Shown here: in pieces, positions 12,002 through 19,423 of the stretch
Numbering within the stretch: the first letter of the stretch is position 1
Layout of the letters: each line of letters starts with the position of its first letter
Source of the DNA: a virus
Length of the DNA: 34,429 bases
Direction: 5' to 3' (one strand)
IMG/VR virus record: IMGVR_UViG_3300036860_000070
Coordinates: 1 to 34,429 of that record
Program-made: the position numbers and the translations under genes
The notes under the pieces: generated by a model
What the model was told of the DNA's origin: nothing
The model's input: the letters and a program-made list of their open reading frames with translations, nothing else
Database searches by the model: none

Positions 12002-14583
12002 GCGCACAGCAGGAAGAAGTGCAAGGCGCGGTCGTAGAGCTCGACGAGGAGCAGGCCGACGTCGAGGAAACCCCGGAGGGCGGGGCGATCGTCCGCTTGG
12101 AGCAGGCAAACCAGGTCGGCGCGGAGGCGGACTTCTACGCCAACATCGTCGAGGAGTTCGACGAGCCGCTGCTGGACAAGTTGGCGCTCGACCTGTTGGA
12201 AAAAATCGACTACGACCGCAAGGCGCGGGAGAAGCACGACAAGAAGTACGAGGAAGGGATCAAGCGCACCGGGCTCGGCGATGAAGCGCCGGGCGGCGCG
12301 CAGTTCCAAGGGGCGAGCAAGACCGTCCACCCGATGCTCATGAAGGCATGCGTGGAGTTCGGCGCGCGCGAGATCAAAGAGCTGTTCCCGCCCTCCGGCC
12401 CGGTGAAGGACTTCATCGCCGGCACGCCCGACAAGAAGCGGGTCGAGAAAGCGCGGCGCATCTCGAAATACATGAACTGGCAGCTGACCAAGCAGATGAA
12501 GGAGGCGCGGTTCGAGGTTGAGCAGTGCCTGCCGCAGACGGCGCTTGGCGGCAGTCAGTACCTGATGATCGTCCACGACACGTTCAAGAACCGCCCGGTC
12601 CTCACGTTCGTGCAGAGCGGGCGCGTGCTGTTGCCGTTTGCGGCGTCCTCGCTGTACAGCTCCGAGCGCGTCACGTACATCGAGGACATCACCCGCGCCG
12701 AGTACGAGCGGCGCATCCGCGCGGGCATCTATCGGGACGTGGACGGGCTGCCGCCGGCACAGGTGCCCGAGCCGTCCGGATCGGTCAAGGCGAACCAGAA
12801 GGTCGAGGGCAAGCAGCCGAACCCGTACAACGAGGACGGCGTGCGCCGCGTGTATCGGGTGGCCGTGCATTCGGACATCGAGGCAGACGATGAGGACGAT
12901 GACGACGACGATGACGCGGCCGAGGGAGATGCCCCGTACCTGATCTCGGTCGACGAGTCATCCCGGCGCGTCCTGGCCGTCGTGCGCAATTGGGAGCGCG
13001 ATGACGATGCGCGCGAGGGCATGGACTGGATCATCGACATGCCGTTCGTGCCTTGGGACGGTGCGCAGTCGGTCGGCTTCGCGCACATGATCGGCTCACT
13101 CGCGGGATCGACGACCGGCATCGTGCGCGCGCTACTCGATGCGGCGCACACGAGCAATCTGCCCGGCATGGTCGGACTCAAGGGAATGAATATGTCGGGG
13201 CAGTCGCTGCAGATCGACCCGACGCAGATCACGCTGATCGAAGGAACGATGGGGCAGGATGACATCAGAAAGTTGCTGATGGCGCTGCCGTTCAATCCGC
13301 CGTCCGCCGTGCTGCTGCAGATGCTCGGCATCCTGACCGAGTACGGCGAGAGCGTCGTGCGGATGACGTTCGAGAGCTTGGCCGAAGCGAACCAGAACAT
13401 GCCGGTCGGCACGACGCTCGCGCTGATCGAGCAGGGGCTGAAGGTCTACGGCTCGATCCATAGCCGCCTGCACGATGCGATGAGCCGGCTGCTTGCGATC
13501 CTGTACCGCATCAACCGGATGTATCTGACCGACGAGGAGGTCAAGTTCGACACGGGCGAGCACATCGTCTATCGCGCGGACTTCCAAGGGCCGATGGACG
13601 TGATTCCGGTCTCCGACCCGGAGATCTTCTCCGACATTCAGCGCTTCGCGCAGATGCAGGTGGTCGCGGATCGGGCGAAGGGCAACCCGCTCTACGATCA
13701 GCGCGCGGTCGAACTCATGATCCTGCAGCGGAGCAAGATCCCGGATGCCGAGCGCTTGCTGGTGCCGGTAGCGAAGCCGGACCGCATGAACGCGGTCGCC
13801 GAGAATGTCGCGGCCTCGATGGGCAAGCCGGTCGCCGCCTTCCCCGACCAGGACCACTTGGGCCATCTGCAGGCGCATCTGGACTACATGCAGTCCCCGG
13901 TGCTCGGCTACCTGCCGATCATTGCGCCGACGCTCATCCCGATCATGCTCGGGCACATCCGCGATCACATCGCGATGTGGTACGCGACGCACGTGTACGA
14001 GCAAGCGCGCGAGGCGGTGCAGAAAGCCGGCGTGTCCTTCGGCGGGGCGGGTGACATGGACGAGATCCTGAAGGACAAAGACCCGCGCACACGCGCCGAG
14101 GTCGACAAGTTGCTGGCGTCGCTGTCCCCGGATGCCGTGCAGGCGGCGGCACAGACGTTCCAGAAGGTGCCGCCGATCATCGAGCAGGCCATGCAGGTCA
14201 TGCAGAAGTACGCGCCGCAGCCGCCCGCAGATCCGGCCGTGGCCGTGATGCGCGAGAAGACGCAGAGCGACGCGCAGGCCAAACAGGCACAGCTGCAGCA
14301 GCGCTCGCAGGAGACCGACAAGAAGTCGCAGACCGATCTCGCGAAGGAAACGCTGCGGCAGGATCGGGAGGACCGCCGGCTGGCGGCCGAGATCCAAGCC
14401 GAAGCCGCGGTCGAGGCCGAGCGGCAGCGGGCCGAGACCGCCCGCAAGCTGGTCGACGCCGAGACGCGGCAGGAGATCAACACCGCCGACAACGCCACCG
14501 CGCTGTCGATCGCCGAGGCCGAAGTGCTGGACAACCAGAAGATCGGCGTATCCACCGGGTCCGGGATCAATCCGCAGCCATGA
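11998..14583 (+). CDS. portal protein (head-tail connector), 861 aa
   Basis: The start is ATG 11998 with GGGAGG 5 bases upstream, overlapping the previous stop. Length and motifs match the large portals of P22-like and Bcep22-like short-tailed phages. There is an acidic N-terminus, KTVHPMLMKACVEFGAREIK (about 108-127), LFPPSGPVKDF, MNWQLTKQMKEARFEVEQ, a central SLAGSTTGIVRALLDAAHTS block, and RMTFESLAEANQNMPVGTT. The C-terminal about 120 residues are Gln/Lys/Glu-rich coiled coil (for example REKTQSDAQAKQAQLQQRS), likely the barrel inside the capsid. A run of Asp residues at about 297-309 (DDEDDDDDDD) is unusual. Twelve copies should form the DNA entry ring bound by TerL and later by the tail. 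Confidence 0.88.
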   Translation: MSAQQEEVQGAVVELDEEQADVEETPEGGAIVRLEQANQVGAEADFYANIVEEFDEPLLDKLALDLLEKIDYDRKAREKHDKKYEEGIKRTGLGDEAPGGAQFQGASKTVHPMLMKACVEFGAREIKELFPPSGPVKDFIAGTPDKKRVEKARRISKYMNWQLTKQMKEARFEVEQCLPQTALGGSQYLMIVHDTFKNRPVLTFVQSGRVLLPFAASSLYSSERVTYIEDITRAEYERRIRAGIYRDVDGLPPAQVPEPSGSVKANQKVEGKQPNPYNEDGVRRVYRVAVHSDIEADDEDDDDDDDAAEGDAPYLISVDESSRRVLAVVRNWERDDDAREGMDWIIDMPFVPWDGAQSVGFAHMIGSLAGSTTGIVRALLDAAHTSNLPGMVGLKGMNMSGQSLQIDPTQITLIEGTMGQDDIRKLLMALPFNPPSAVLLQMLGILTEYGESVVRMTFESLAEANQNMPVGTTLALIEQGLKVYGSIHSRLHDAMSRLLAILYRINRMYLTDEEVKFDTGEHIVYRADFQGPMDVIPVSDPEIFSDIQRFAQMQVVADRAKGNPLYDQRAVELMILQRSKIPDAERLLVPVAKPDRMNAVAENVAASMGKPVAAFPDQDHLGHLQAHLDYMQSPVLGYLPIIAPTLIPIMLGHIRDHIAMWYATHVYEQAREAVQKAGVSFGGAGDMDEILKDKDPRTRAEVDKLLASLSPDAVQAAAQTFQKVPPIIEQAMQVMQKYAPQPPADPAVAVMREKTQSDAQAKQAQLQQRSQETDKKSQTDLAKETLRQDREDRRLAAEIQAEAAVEAERQRAETARKLVDAETRQEINTADNATALSIAEAEVLDNQKIGVSTGSGINPQP

Positions 14584-14810
14584 AACACGAGAGCCGGCAA
14601 ATGCTGACGACCCTGTTCACGAGCGCCGAGCGCGTTCAGAAGGAGTGGGACGAACTGTCCGTGCGGCTGGGGAAACTCGCCCGCTTCATGAACGGTCCGG
14701 ACTTCACGGCGCTCAGCGTGAACGAGCAGGTGCGACTCAGGACGCAGCAGATCTTTATGCGTGAGTACGCGGCGGTTCTGCGGGCGCGCCTCGACAGCCA
14801 TTTCGAGTGA
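14580..14810 (+). CDS. small helical phage protein (crAss001_48-related type)
   Basis: This 76-residue protein starts at ATG 14580, overlapping the portal stop. Sequence: two helices (TLFTSAERVQKEWDELSVRL, then SVNEQVRLRTQQIFMREY) linked by GKLARFMNGPDFTAL. The 'EL..R..KL..F......F..L...EQ..L..Q...M..Y' pattern is a widespread small phage family, sometimes labelled crAss001_48-related. Function is unknown. A near-copy of the regulatory palindrome (GGTCCGGACT, 14694-14703) lies inside it, probably by chance. Confidence 0.68.
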   Translation: MKHESRQMLTTLFTSAERVQKEWDELSVRLGKLARFMNGPDFTALSVNEQVRLRTQQIFMREYAAVLRARLDSHFE

Positions 14811-14815
14811 GAGCC

Positions 14816-15238
14816 ATGAACGACGACCGACGCTGGCGAATGACGGTGGACGATGCGGCAGGTGGCCTCGCCTTGGCGACAGTTCGCCGGGATGGGGAGA
14901 TGGGCGACCTCTCATTTAATACGGCAGCGGGGCCACTGCTCACGCTGCGCGGGGACGGGCGCGTCTGGGTCAGCCCGGACGTACAGCCGGACGAAGCGGC
15001 CCGAGCGTTCCTCGAGGAGTTGCGGTCGGCGCTGCCGGCGTGGGTGGCGCAGGTGGGCGAGCGCCACACCCGCCCACTCCTTGAGCGGATCGGCCGCATG
15101 CAGATCACGGCGGATGACTGGGCGGCCACGCTGGTCCGGCAGCACGACGAGCTGGTCGAACTCCGCGCGCAACTTAGGCAGCTGCGTGAACAGGAGCCGC
15201 TGCACTTTGCAAATCGTGGCGGCGATGTTGCGCCATGA
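14816..15238 (+). CDS. hypothetical phage protein (140 aa)
   Basis: The chosen start is ATG 14816 (MNDDRRWRMTVDDAAGG); a GTG at 14807 overlapping the previous stop is an alternative. The N-terminal half is beta-rich (LATVRRDGEMGDLSFNT, LLTLRGDGRVWVSP), ending in a 'G.V.V.....DEAARAFLEEL' helix. The C-terminal half is a helix (LVRQHDELVELRAQLRQLRE). Many phages carry proteins with this 'GDGRV.V......EAA..F...' pattern near the portal. Their role is unknown; they are probably not catalytic. Confidence 0.62.
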   Translation: MNDDRRWRMTVDDAAGGLALATVRRDGEMGDLSFNTAAGPLLTLRGDGRVWVSPDVQPDEAARAFLEELRSALPAWVAQVGERHTRPLLERIGRMQITADDWAATLVRQHDELVELRAQLRQLREQEPLHFANRGGDVAP

Positions 15239-15408
15239 AGCCGGCACGCTCCGTCATCCCGAGCATCCGCCACCGGATGCCGACGATTGACCGGGACGAT
15301 GCGTACCGGCAGATCGGGTACTTGGTGAAGAGAACGCTGCTACGTCGCGCGATTCGCGGCGCGCTGGAAGCGGCACAGCTGAAACGCGAACAGGAGACAC
15401 GACCATGA
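15235..15408 (+). CDS. small basic hypothetical protein (57 aa)
   Basis: ATG 15235 overlaps the previous stop and TGA 15406-15408 overlaps the next ATG, which is the main evidence for translation. The product starts MKPARSVIPSIRHRMP, continues with a helix DDAYRQIGYLVKRTLLRRAI, and is strongly basic. No family is recognised. It is too short to appear in most gene calls, but packing and codon use fit the neighbours. Confidence 0.6.
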   Translation: MKPARSVIPSIRHRMPTIDRDDAYRQIGYLVKRTLLRRAIRGALEAAQLKREQETRP

Positions 15409-15548
15409 GTGAATCAACCCGACAGCACTATCGGCTCGCGACGGGCAAGGGGCTGGAACCGGCACCCGGCGGCAAGACGACGCAGTGGAAGAAGGGCGGC
15501 AGTGTGCGCCGTCCGATTCCGCGCAAGTCGAGCGGACGGAAGCGGTAA
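15405..15548 (+). CDS. tiny basic phage protein with KKGG motif (47 aa)
   Basis: ATG 15405 to TAA 15548. Sequence MSESTRQHYRLATGKGL, then a Gly-Gly-Lys linker, WKKGGSVRRPIPRK and a final basic KR. Strong basic charge and 'KGG' repeats resemble small proteins seen in portal/scaffold neighbourhoods of short-tailed phages. It could bind DNA or a structural partner. It is the last gene before the intergenic palindrome at 15552. Confidence 0.62.
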   Translation: MSESTRQHYRLATGKGLEPAPGGKTTQWKKGGSVRRPIPRKSSGRKR

Positions 15549-15551
15549 GTG

Positions 15552-15561
15552 AGTCCGGACT
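15552..15561. promoter_or_regulatory. palindrome AGTCCGGACT, second copy
   Basis: A perfect 10-bp palindrome lies four bases after a stop codon, in a 73-bp gap. It is followed by a weak hairpin (GCGAC/GTCGC). It is identical to the core at 8498-8507 and to 21078-21087. The next gene start is 60 bases downstream. It may be a start point or control point for transcription of the scaffold/capsid genes. Confidence 0.5.
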
Positions 15562-15621
15562 TGGCGACCGGCCGTTGTGTCGCAAGACGGGTGCAGTAAG
15601 AATGTCTCGGAAGCGTAGATC

Positions 15622-15837
15622 ATGTCTGCGCTAGAGCGCGCCATCGCAGTCATCAAAGACGAAATTGATGACTATCCCAAAGCGGCGCTGCTGAGAACGG
15701 AGGGCACGCAGTTCGACTTCGGTCGCGCGTGCGGATACCAGCAGGGGCTGCTCAGGGCACTCGAAATGCTTGAGCAGGCGATGGCAGAGGCGGATGAGCG
15801 CAGCAGCTTTTCAAAGAAAACCCCAAGTCGCGTATGA
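15622..15837 (+). CDS. hypothetical helical protein (71 aa)
   Basis: It starts at ATG 15622 after GGAAGCGTAGATC, a modest ribosome site. The product is helical: ALERAIAVIKDEIDDYPKAA, then a turn TEGTQFDFGRACGYQQG and a second helix LLRALEMLEQAMAEA. The 'FD.GR..GYQ.GL..AL..L' pattern is a recurrent small phage protein of unknown role. Its 3' end overlaps the co-chaperonin gene by 44 bases in another frame, so translation is coupled or the downstream start is internal. Confidence 0.66.
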   Translation: MSALERAIAVIKDEIDDYPKAALLRTEGTQFDFGRACGYQQGLLRALEMLEQAMAEADERSSFSKKTPSRV

Positions 15838-16234
15838 CTACGCGTCGCTAGAGGAAGCCTTTCCCTCCGTTGACCCTGGCATGCGTCCCTTCGGGGAGCG
15901 CGTGCTGGTGCAGATCCGCACGCCGAAGACGAAGAGTGCCGGCGGCATCATCCTCCACGAAGAAACCCGCGAGACGGACAAGTGGAATGCGCAGGTGGCG
16001 AAAGTCATCGCGCTCGGTCCGCTCGCCTTCCACAACCGCGACACGATGCAGTCATGGCCCGAGGGCGCGTGGTGCGCCGTCGGTGCTTTCGTGCGCGTGC
16101 CGAAGTACGGCGGCGACCGTTTCGAAGTCCCGGTCGCAGGCCGTGCGGACAAAGCGCTGTTCGCGGTGTTCAAGGATCTCGAAATCATCGGCGAGGTGAC
16201 CTGCGATCCGCTCGCGGTCATCGCCTTCATCTAA
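15794..16234 (+). CDS. phage GroES-like co-chaperonin
   Basis: The chosen start is ATG 15794 (MSAAAFQRKPQVAYDYASLE); ATG 15770 is an in-frame alternative. The core begins MRPFGERVLVQIRTP, followed by the mobile loop KTKSAGGIIL. This keeps the SAGGIxL tripeptide region that in GroES contacts GroEL. A beta-barrel follows (VAKVIALGPLAFHNRD, GAFVRVPKYGGDRFEVP) and the domain ends FAVFKDLEIIGEV. Length 146 is longer than host GroES (about 97), with an N-terminal extension of about 35 residues. Phage T4 gp31 uses the same fold to fold its capsid protein with host GroEL. Location before scaffold and capsid genes supports that use here. Confidence 0.83.
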   Translation: MSAAAFQRKPQVAYDYASLEEAFPSVDPGMRPFGERVLVQIRTPKTKSAGGIILHEETRETDKWNAQVAKVIALGPLAFHNRDTMQSWPEGAWCAVGAFVRVPKYGGDRFEVPVAGRADKALFAVFKDLEIIGEVTCDPLAVIAFI

Positions 16235-16246
16235 GGGGTGTGCATC

Positions 16247-17266
16247 GTGTCAGGTGCTGCACAGAGAAAAGACGACGACGAACTGGTGCCGGTGGGTCCG
16301 GGCGTTCCGGAGACGGAAGCCGAGGACGTACAGGAGAAGGGCACCGACCGCGAGAAGGGCGAAGCGGGCGAGCGCGAAGAGGACGACCGCCTCGCTCATG
16401 CCGAGGACGACGCCGACGAGCGCGCCGATGGCGACGGGCGCGCAGAGCGCAAGCATGAGACGTGGAAGGAGCGCAAGCAGCGGCAGCGGGTAGCGAAGGA
16501 ACGCGACAAGCGCGAGCTGAACTTCTTGCGCCAGCGCATCGAGCAGGTCGAGCGCCGCAACATGGAACTGGAAGGCCGCACCTCGCGCAGCGAGGTCGCC
16601 GCCATCGACAGCCGCATTGGTCAGCTGGAAACGCACATCGCGACCGCCGACCAGGTCATCGCCGAAGCGATCAAGCAGCAGAAGGGCGACGACGCAGTCG
16701 AGGCGACCCGCATCCGCGATCAGCTGCGCGATCAACTCGCGCAACTGAAGGGCGTGAAGCAGGCGGCGTCGCAGACGGCACCGTCCGCGCCGCGCATTGA
16801 TCCGGCGATCGAAGCGAACGCCAACGCGTGGCTTTCGCAGCATGAGTGGTTCGACCCGCGCGGTACGGATGAGGACTCGCAGATCGTGAAGGCAATCGAC
16901 AACGCCGTGAAGGCGGAAGGCTTCGATCCGGCGAGCCGCGATTACTGGCAGGAACTGACGCGCCGAGTACGGCGCCGGCTGCCGGATCGCTTCACGTCGA
17001 AGCGCGCCGCCGACGATGACGTCGATGACCTCGATCCGGACGTCGATGACAGGCCGAGCGGGAAGAACGGCAACCACGGCGCCGGTGGCCCGCGCTTTTC
17101 CAGCGGCGGCCGTGAGCGGTCGCTCCGCAAGAACGAAGTGTATGTGAGCCCGGAACGCGTGAGTGCCATGAAGGAGCTCGGCGTCTGGGACGACCCTGTG
17201 CTGCGCAAGCGGTATCTGACCGCCTACAAGCGCTGGGACGAAGAGAACCGACAAGCCGCGCACTGA
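16247..17266 (+). CDS. capsid scaffold protein
   Basis: The best start is GTG 16247, with AAGGGG 8 bases upstream; GTG 16238 is an in-frame alternative. The 339-residue product is very acidic and charged at the N-terminus (about 1-75), has a long coiled coil (about 80-170; KERDKRELNFLRQRIEQVER), then a conserved helical part (WLSQHEWFDPRGTDEDSQIV and YWQELTRRVRRRLP). The acidic linker DDDVDDLDPDVDD and the C-terminal SPERVSAMKELGVWDDP complete it. This is the common plan of podovirus scaffolds, which guide capsid assembly and leave before or during DNA filling. The basic C-terminal region would contact the coat protein. Placement before the capsid genes agrees. Confidence 0.8.
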   Translation: MSGAAQRKDDDELVPVGPGVPETEAEDVQEKGTDREKGEAGEREEDDRLAHAEDDADERADGDGRAERKHETWKERKQRQRVAKERDKRELNFLRQRIEQVERRNMELEGRTSRSEVAAIDSRIGQLETHIATADQVIAEAIKQQKGDDAVEATRIRDQLRDQLAQLKGVKQAASQTAPSAPRIDPAIEANANAWLSQHEWFDPRGTDEDSQIVKAIDNAVKAEGFDPASRDYWQELTRRVRRRLPDRFTSKRAADDDVDDLDPDVDDRPSGKNGNHGAGGPRFSSGGRERSLRKNEVYVSPERVSAMKELGVWDDPVLRKRYLTAYKRWDEENRQAAH

Positions 17267-17279
17267 AGACGAGGGCGTG

Positions 17280-17819
17280 ATGGAAAGTCCATTGCAAGAT
17301 TCGAGGCTGAAGCGATCGACCGGCGAGACGCGCGCGGAACGTGCCATGCGAGATCGGCACGTGACGCAGGACCGCGAGCTGACGGAAGCGACCCGGCTTG
17401 AAGCCTTCCGCAAGTCATTGTTTCAGTCCGCACTGCCGGACCTTCCGACACAACCGGGTTGGCACTACTGCTGGTTGACCACGACCAATCCGCGCGATCC
17501 GATCCATCGCCGTCTGACATGGGGCTACGAACTGCTGAAGGCAGCTGAGGTGCCCGGCTTTGAGAGCCTTGCCATGAAGGGCGGCGAGTTCGCCGGCTGC
17601 GTCTCCGTGAACGAGATGATCGCAGCCAAGATTCCCGATGAGCTGTATCAGCAACTCATGCTCGAAGTGCATCACTACCAGCCGCTACAGGAAGAGGAGC
17701 GACTGAAGGCGAACGCCGAGCTATTGCAGCAGCAGGCACGGGACAAGGGCGCGGACATTCTGATCGAGGAAGGTACGGCGGAGCTGGGCAGGGTGCCTGT
17801 CACTCCGACCTTCGTGTAA
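17280..17819 (+). CDS. conserved head-region phage protein (179 aa)
   Basis: ATG 17280 is preceded by GAGGG; a GTG directly before it (17277) is an alternative. The N-terminal 50 residues are basic and helical. A conserved block follows: PGWHYCWLTTTNPRDPIHRR, then LTWGYELLKAAEVPGF and the C-terminal helix (LYQQLMLEVHHYQPLQEEER). Phages with this head module usually have one such gene between scaffold and major capsid protein. Its role is unknown, possibly head completion or assembly. It is not a protease: no Ser/His/Asp triad is visible. Confidence 0.72.
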   Translation: MESPLQDSRLKRSTGETRAERAMRDRHVTQDRELTEATRLEAFRKSLFQSALPDLPTQPGWHYCWLTTTNPRDPIHRRLTWGYELLKAAEVPGFESLAMKGGEFAGCVSVNEMIAAKIPDELYQQLMLEVHHYQPLQEEERLKANAELLQQQARDKGADILIEEGTAELGRVPVTPTFV

Positions 17820-17869
17820 CGACGAACGAATGAGTGACAGGGAAAAGGAACCGCTTATGAGGCATTCCC

Positions 17870-18436
17870 ATGTCACAAGTCTTCGCTCCCTACGGGCTGC
17901 TTCCCGCGTGGCACCCGTCCGGCATTCTCCGGCCGATGGCCGGCACGATCCTGTCCGGCTACGCAACGTGGATCTACCAGAACGCACCGGTAGCCATCGC
18001 GGCTGACGGCACGATCACCGCCGCCGCCGCTGGCGCGCGCGCGATCGGCACGTTCGAAGGCGTCGAGTGGACCGGCACGGACGGGCGCCGCCACGTCGAC
18101 AACAAATGGACGGCGGGCACGCTCGGCTCCGACATCGTCGCCTACTACTCGTTCGACAACGTCATCACCTACCAGATCCAAGCGTCGGCACCGCTCAACG
18201 TCTCGGACATCGGTAGCCAAGCGGACTGGACGGCGAACGGCAACGCCAACGGCAACCAGACGACGGGCATTTCGACCGTCGCGCTCGATGTCGCGACGCT
18301 GACGAACGCCGGCAACGCCGGCCTTCGCATCGTCGGTCTCGCTCCCTACCCGGACAACGCGTGGGGTGACGCTTTCACCATCGTCTACGTGCAGATCAGC
18401 GAACAGCAGAACACTGCTGATCGGGCTGCCTACTAA
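17870..18436 (+). CDS. capsid decoration/cement-like protein
   Basis: It starts at ATG 17870 after GAGGCATTCCC. The 188-residue product opens MSQVFAPYGLLPAWHPSG and continues beta-rich, with SGYATWIYQNAPVAIAADGT, GTFEGVEWTGTDGRRHVDNK, and later YYSFDNVITYQIQASAP. A Gly/Ala-rich distal part ends VYVQISEQQN. Proteins like this ('FAPYGL.P..HPSG...R') directly precede the major capsid protein in several short-tailed phages and are virion components. The role as a cement protein on the capsid surface is inferred from beta content, size and position. Confidence 0.7.
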   Translation: MSQVFAPYGLLPAWHPSGILRPMAGTILSGYATWIYQNAPVAIAADGTITAAAAGARAIGTFEGVEWTGTDGRRHVDNKWTAGTLGSDIVAYYSFDNVITYQIQASAPLNVSDIGSQADWTANGNANGNQTTGISTVALDVATLTNAGNAGLRIVGLAPYPDNAWGDAFTIVYVQISEQQNTADRAAY

Positions 18437-18451
18437 TCGGAGGACACGAAC

Positions 18452-19366
18452 ATGGCAGTCCCTATGCGATCAACGGACTTCAAGTCCATCGTCGAGCCGA
18501 TCCTCAACGAGTGCTTCGACGGCATCTACACGCAACGCGCGGACGAATGGAAACAGGCGTTCCGGGAAGAGACCGGCATCCCGCGCAACTATCACGAGGA
18601 GCCGGTGCTGTACGGATTCGGCGCTGCTCCGGAAATCCCGGACGGTGCGCCGATCACGTATCAGTCCGGCGGCGTGCTGTTCATCAAGCGGTACGTCTAC
18701 AAGGTCTACGGCCTCGCCTATGCACTGACAAAGGTGCTGGTGGAAGACGGCGACCACATCCGCATCGGCAAGGTGTATTCGGAGCACCTGGCGCAATCGC
18801 AGATCGAGACCAAGGAGACGCTGGCGGCGAACGTGTTCAACCGCGCGTTCAATCCAGCGTTTCCCGGCGGCGATGGTGTGGCGCTGATTTCTCCGAACCA
18901 CCCGATCGTCAGCGGGGTGTTCAGCAATCAGCTCAACATCGCGGCTGCGCTCTCGCAGACCTCGCTTGAGCAGATGCTGATCCAGATCCGCAACGCGGTC
19001 GACAACAACGGCAAGCGCATCCGACTGACCCCGAAGAAGATCGCGGGCGGACCGTCGCAGATTTTCCAAGCGGAAGTTCTGCTGAAGTCCGTGCTGCGCG
19101 CGGGAACGGCGAACAACGACATCAACCCCGTGAAGTCGATGGGGCTGCTCGCCGACGGTCAGGCGAACCTGTCACGCATTCTGTCGACGACGGCATGGTG
19201 GGTGCTCGCGGATGCGCCGCAGGGACTCAAGGTGATGAAGCGTCGAGGCGTCGAGCGCCGCATGGAGGGCGACTTCGAGACGAACTCGATGCGCTACGGC
19301 ACCGACGAGCGCTACGACATCGGCTGGACCGACCCGCGCGCCGCGTGGGGCACTCCCGGCCTGTAA
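18452..19366 (+). CDS. major capsid protein
   Basis: The ATG at 18452 is preceded by GGAGGACACGAAC, the best ribosome site of the window, as expected for the most abundant virion protein. The 304-residue product is of HK97-fold size. It has the N-arm region FKSIVEPILNECFDGIYTQR, a REETGIPRNYHEEPVLYGFG block, an E-loop-like part (LYGFGAAPEIPDGAPITYQS), and the P-domain spine KETLAANVFNRAFNPAFPGG. The A-domain side reads PKKIAGGPSQIFQAEVLLKS, and the end is RYDIGWTDPRAAWGTPGL. It forms the icosahedral shell; no N-terminal delta domain for proteolysis is evident, in line with a separate scaffold gene. A strong terminator hairpin follows. Confidence 0.9.
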   Translation: MAVPMRSTDFKSIVEPILNECFDGIYTQRADEWKQAFREETGIPRNYHEEPVLYGFGAAPEIPDGAPITYQSGGVLFIKRYVYKVYGLAYALTKVLVEDGDHIRIGKVYSEHLAQSQIETKETLAANVFNRAFNPAFPGGDGVALISPNHPIVSGVFSNQLNIAAALSQTSLEQMLIQIRNAVDNNGKRIRLTPKKIAGGPSQIFQAEVLLKSVLRAGTANNDINPVKSMGLLADGQANLSRILSTTAWWVLADAPQGLKVMKRRGVERRMEGDFETNSMRYGTDERYDIGWTDPRAAWGTPGL

Positions 19367-19373
19367 CCATCAA

Positions 19374-19409
19374 GGCGGGGGTCGTTGCTCGACCCCCGCC
19401 GCCTGTTTT
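19374..19409 (+). terminator. intrinsic terminator after the major capsid gene
   Basis: A perfect 11-bp stem GGCGGGGGTCG/CGACCCCCGCC (19374-19384 and 19390-19400) with loop TTGCT is followed by GCCTGTTTT. It lies 8 bases after the capsid stop. It would reduce read-through and raise capsid over downstream mRNA, and also protect the mRNA 3' end. The T tract is short, so termination is probably partial. Confidence 0.78.
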
Positions 19410-19423
19410 CGGGAGAGACGTTC

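Noticed and set aside
13132-14397. Long minus-strand open frame (421 codons) over the portal gene
   Set aside because: Antisense shadow in high-GC DNA: low-complexity Leu/Arg/His/Val composition, no ribosome site, and the plus-strand portal is clearly the real gene.
14694-14703. GGTCCGGACT as a fourth copy of the palindrome
   Set aside because: One mismatch breaks the symmetry and it lies inside a gene, unlike the three exact intergenic copies.
16250-17413. Minus-strand open frame (387 codons) over scaffold
   Set aside because: Shadow of the plus-strand scaffold gene, with Arg/Leu/Val bias typical of reverse-frame GC-rich codons.
17830-17995. Short frame starting ATG 17830 across the start of the decoration-like gene
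   Set aside because: Runs out of frame over the strongly supported gene at 17870 and has shadow-like Arg/His composition.
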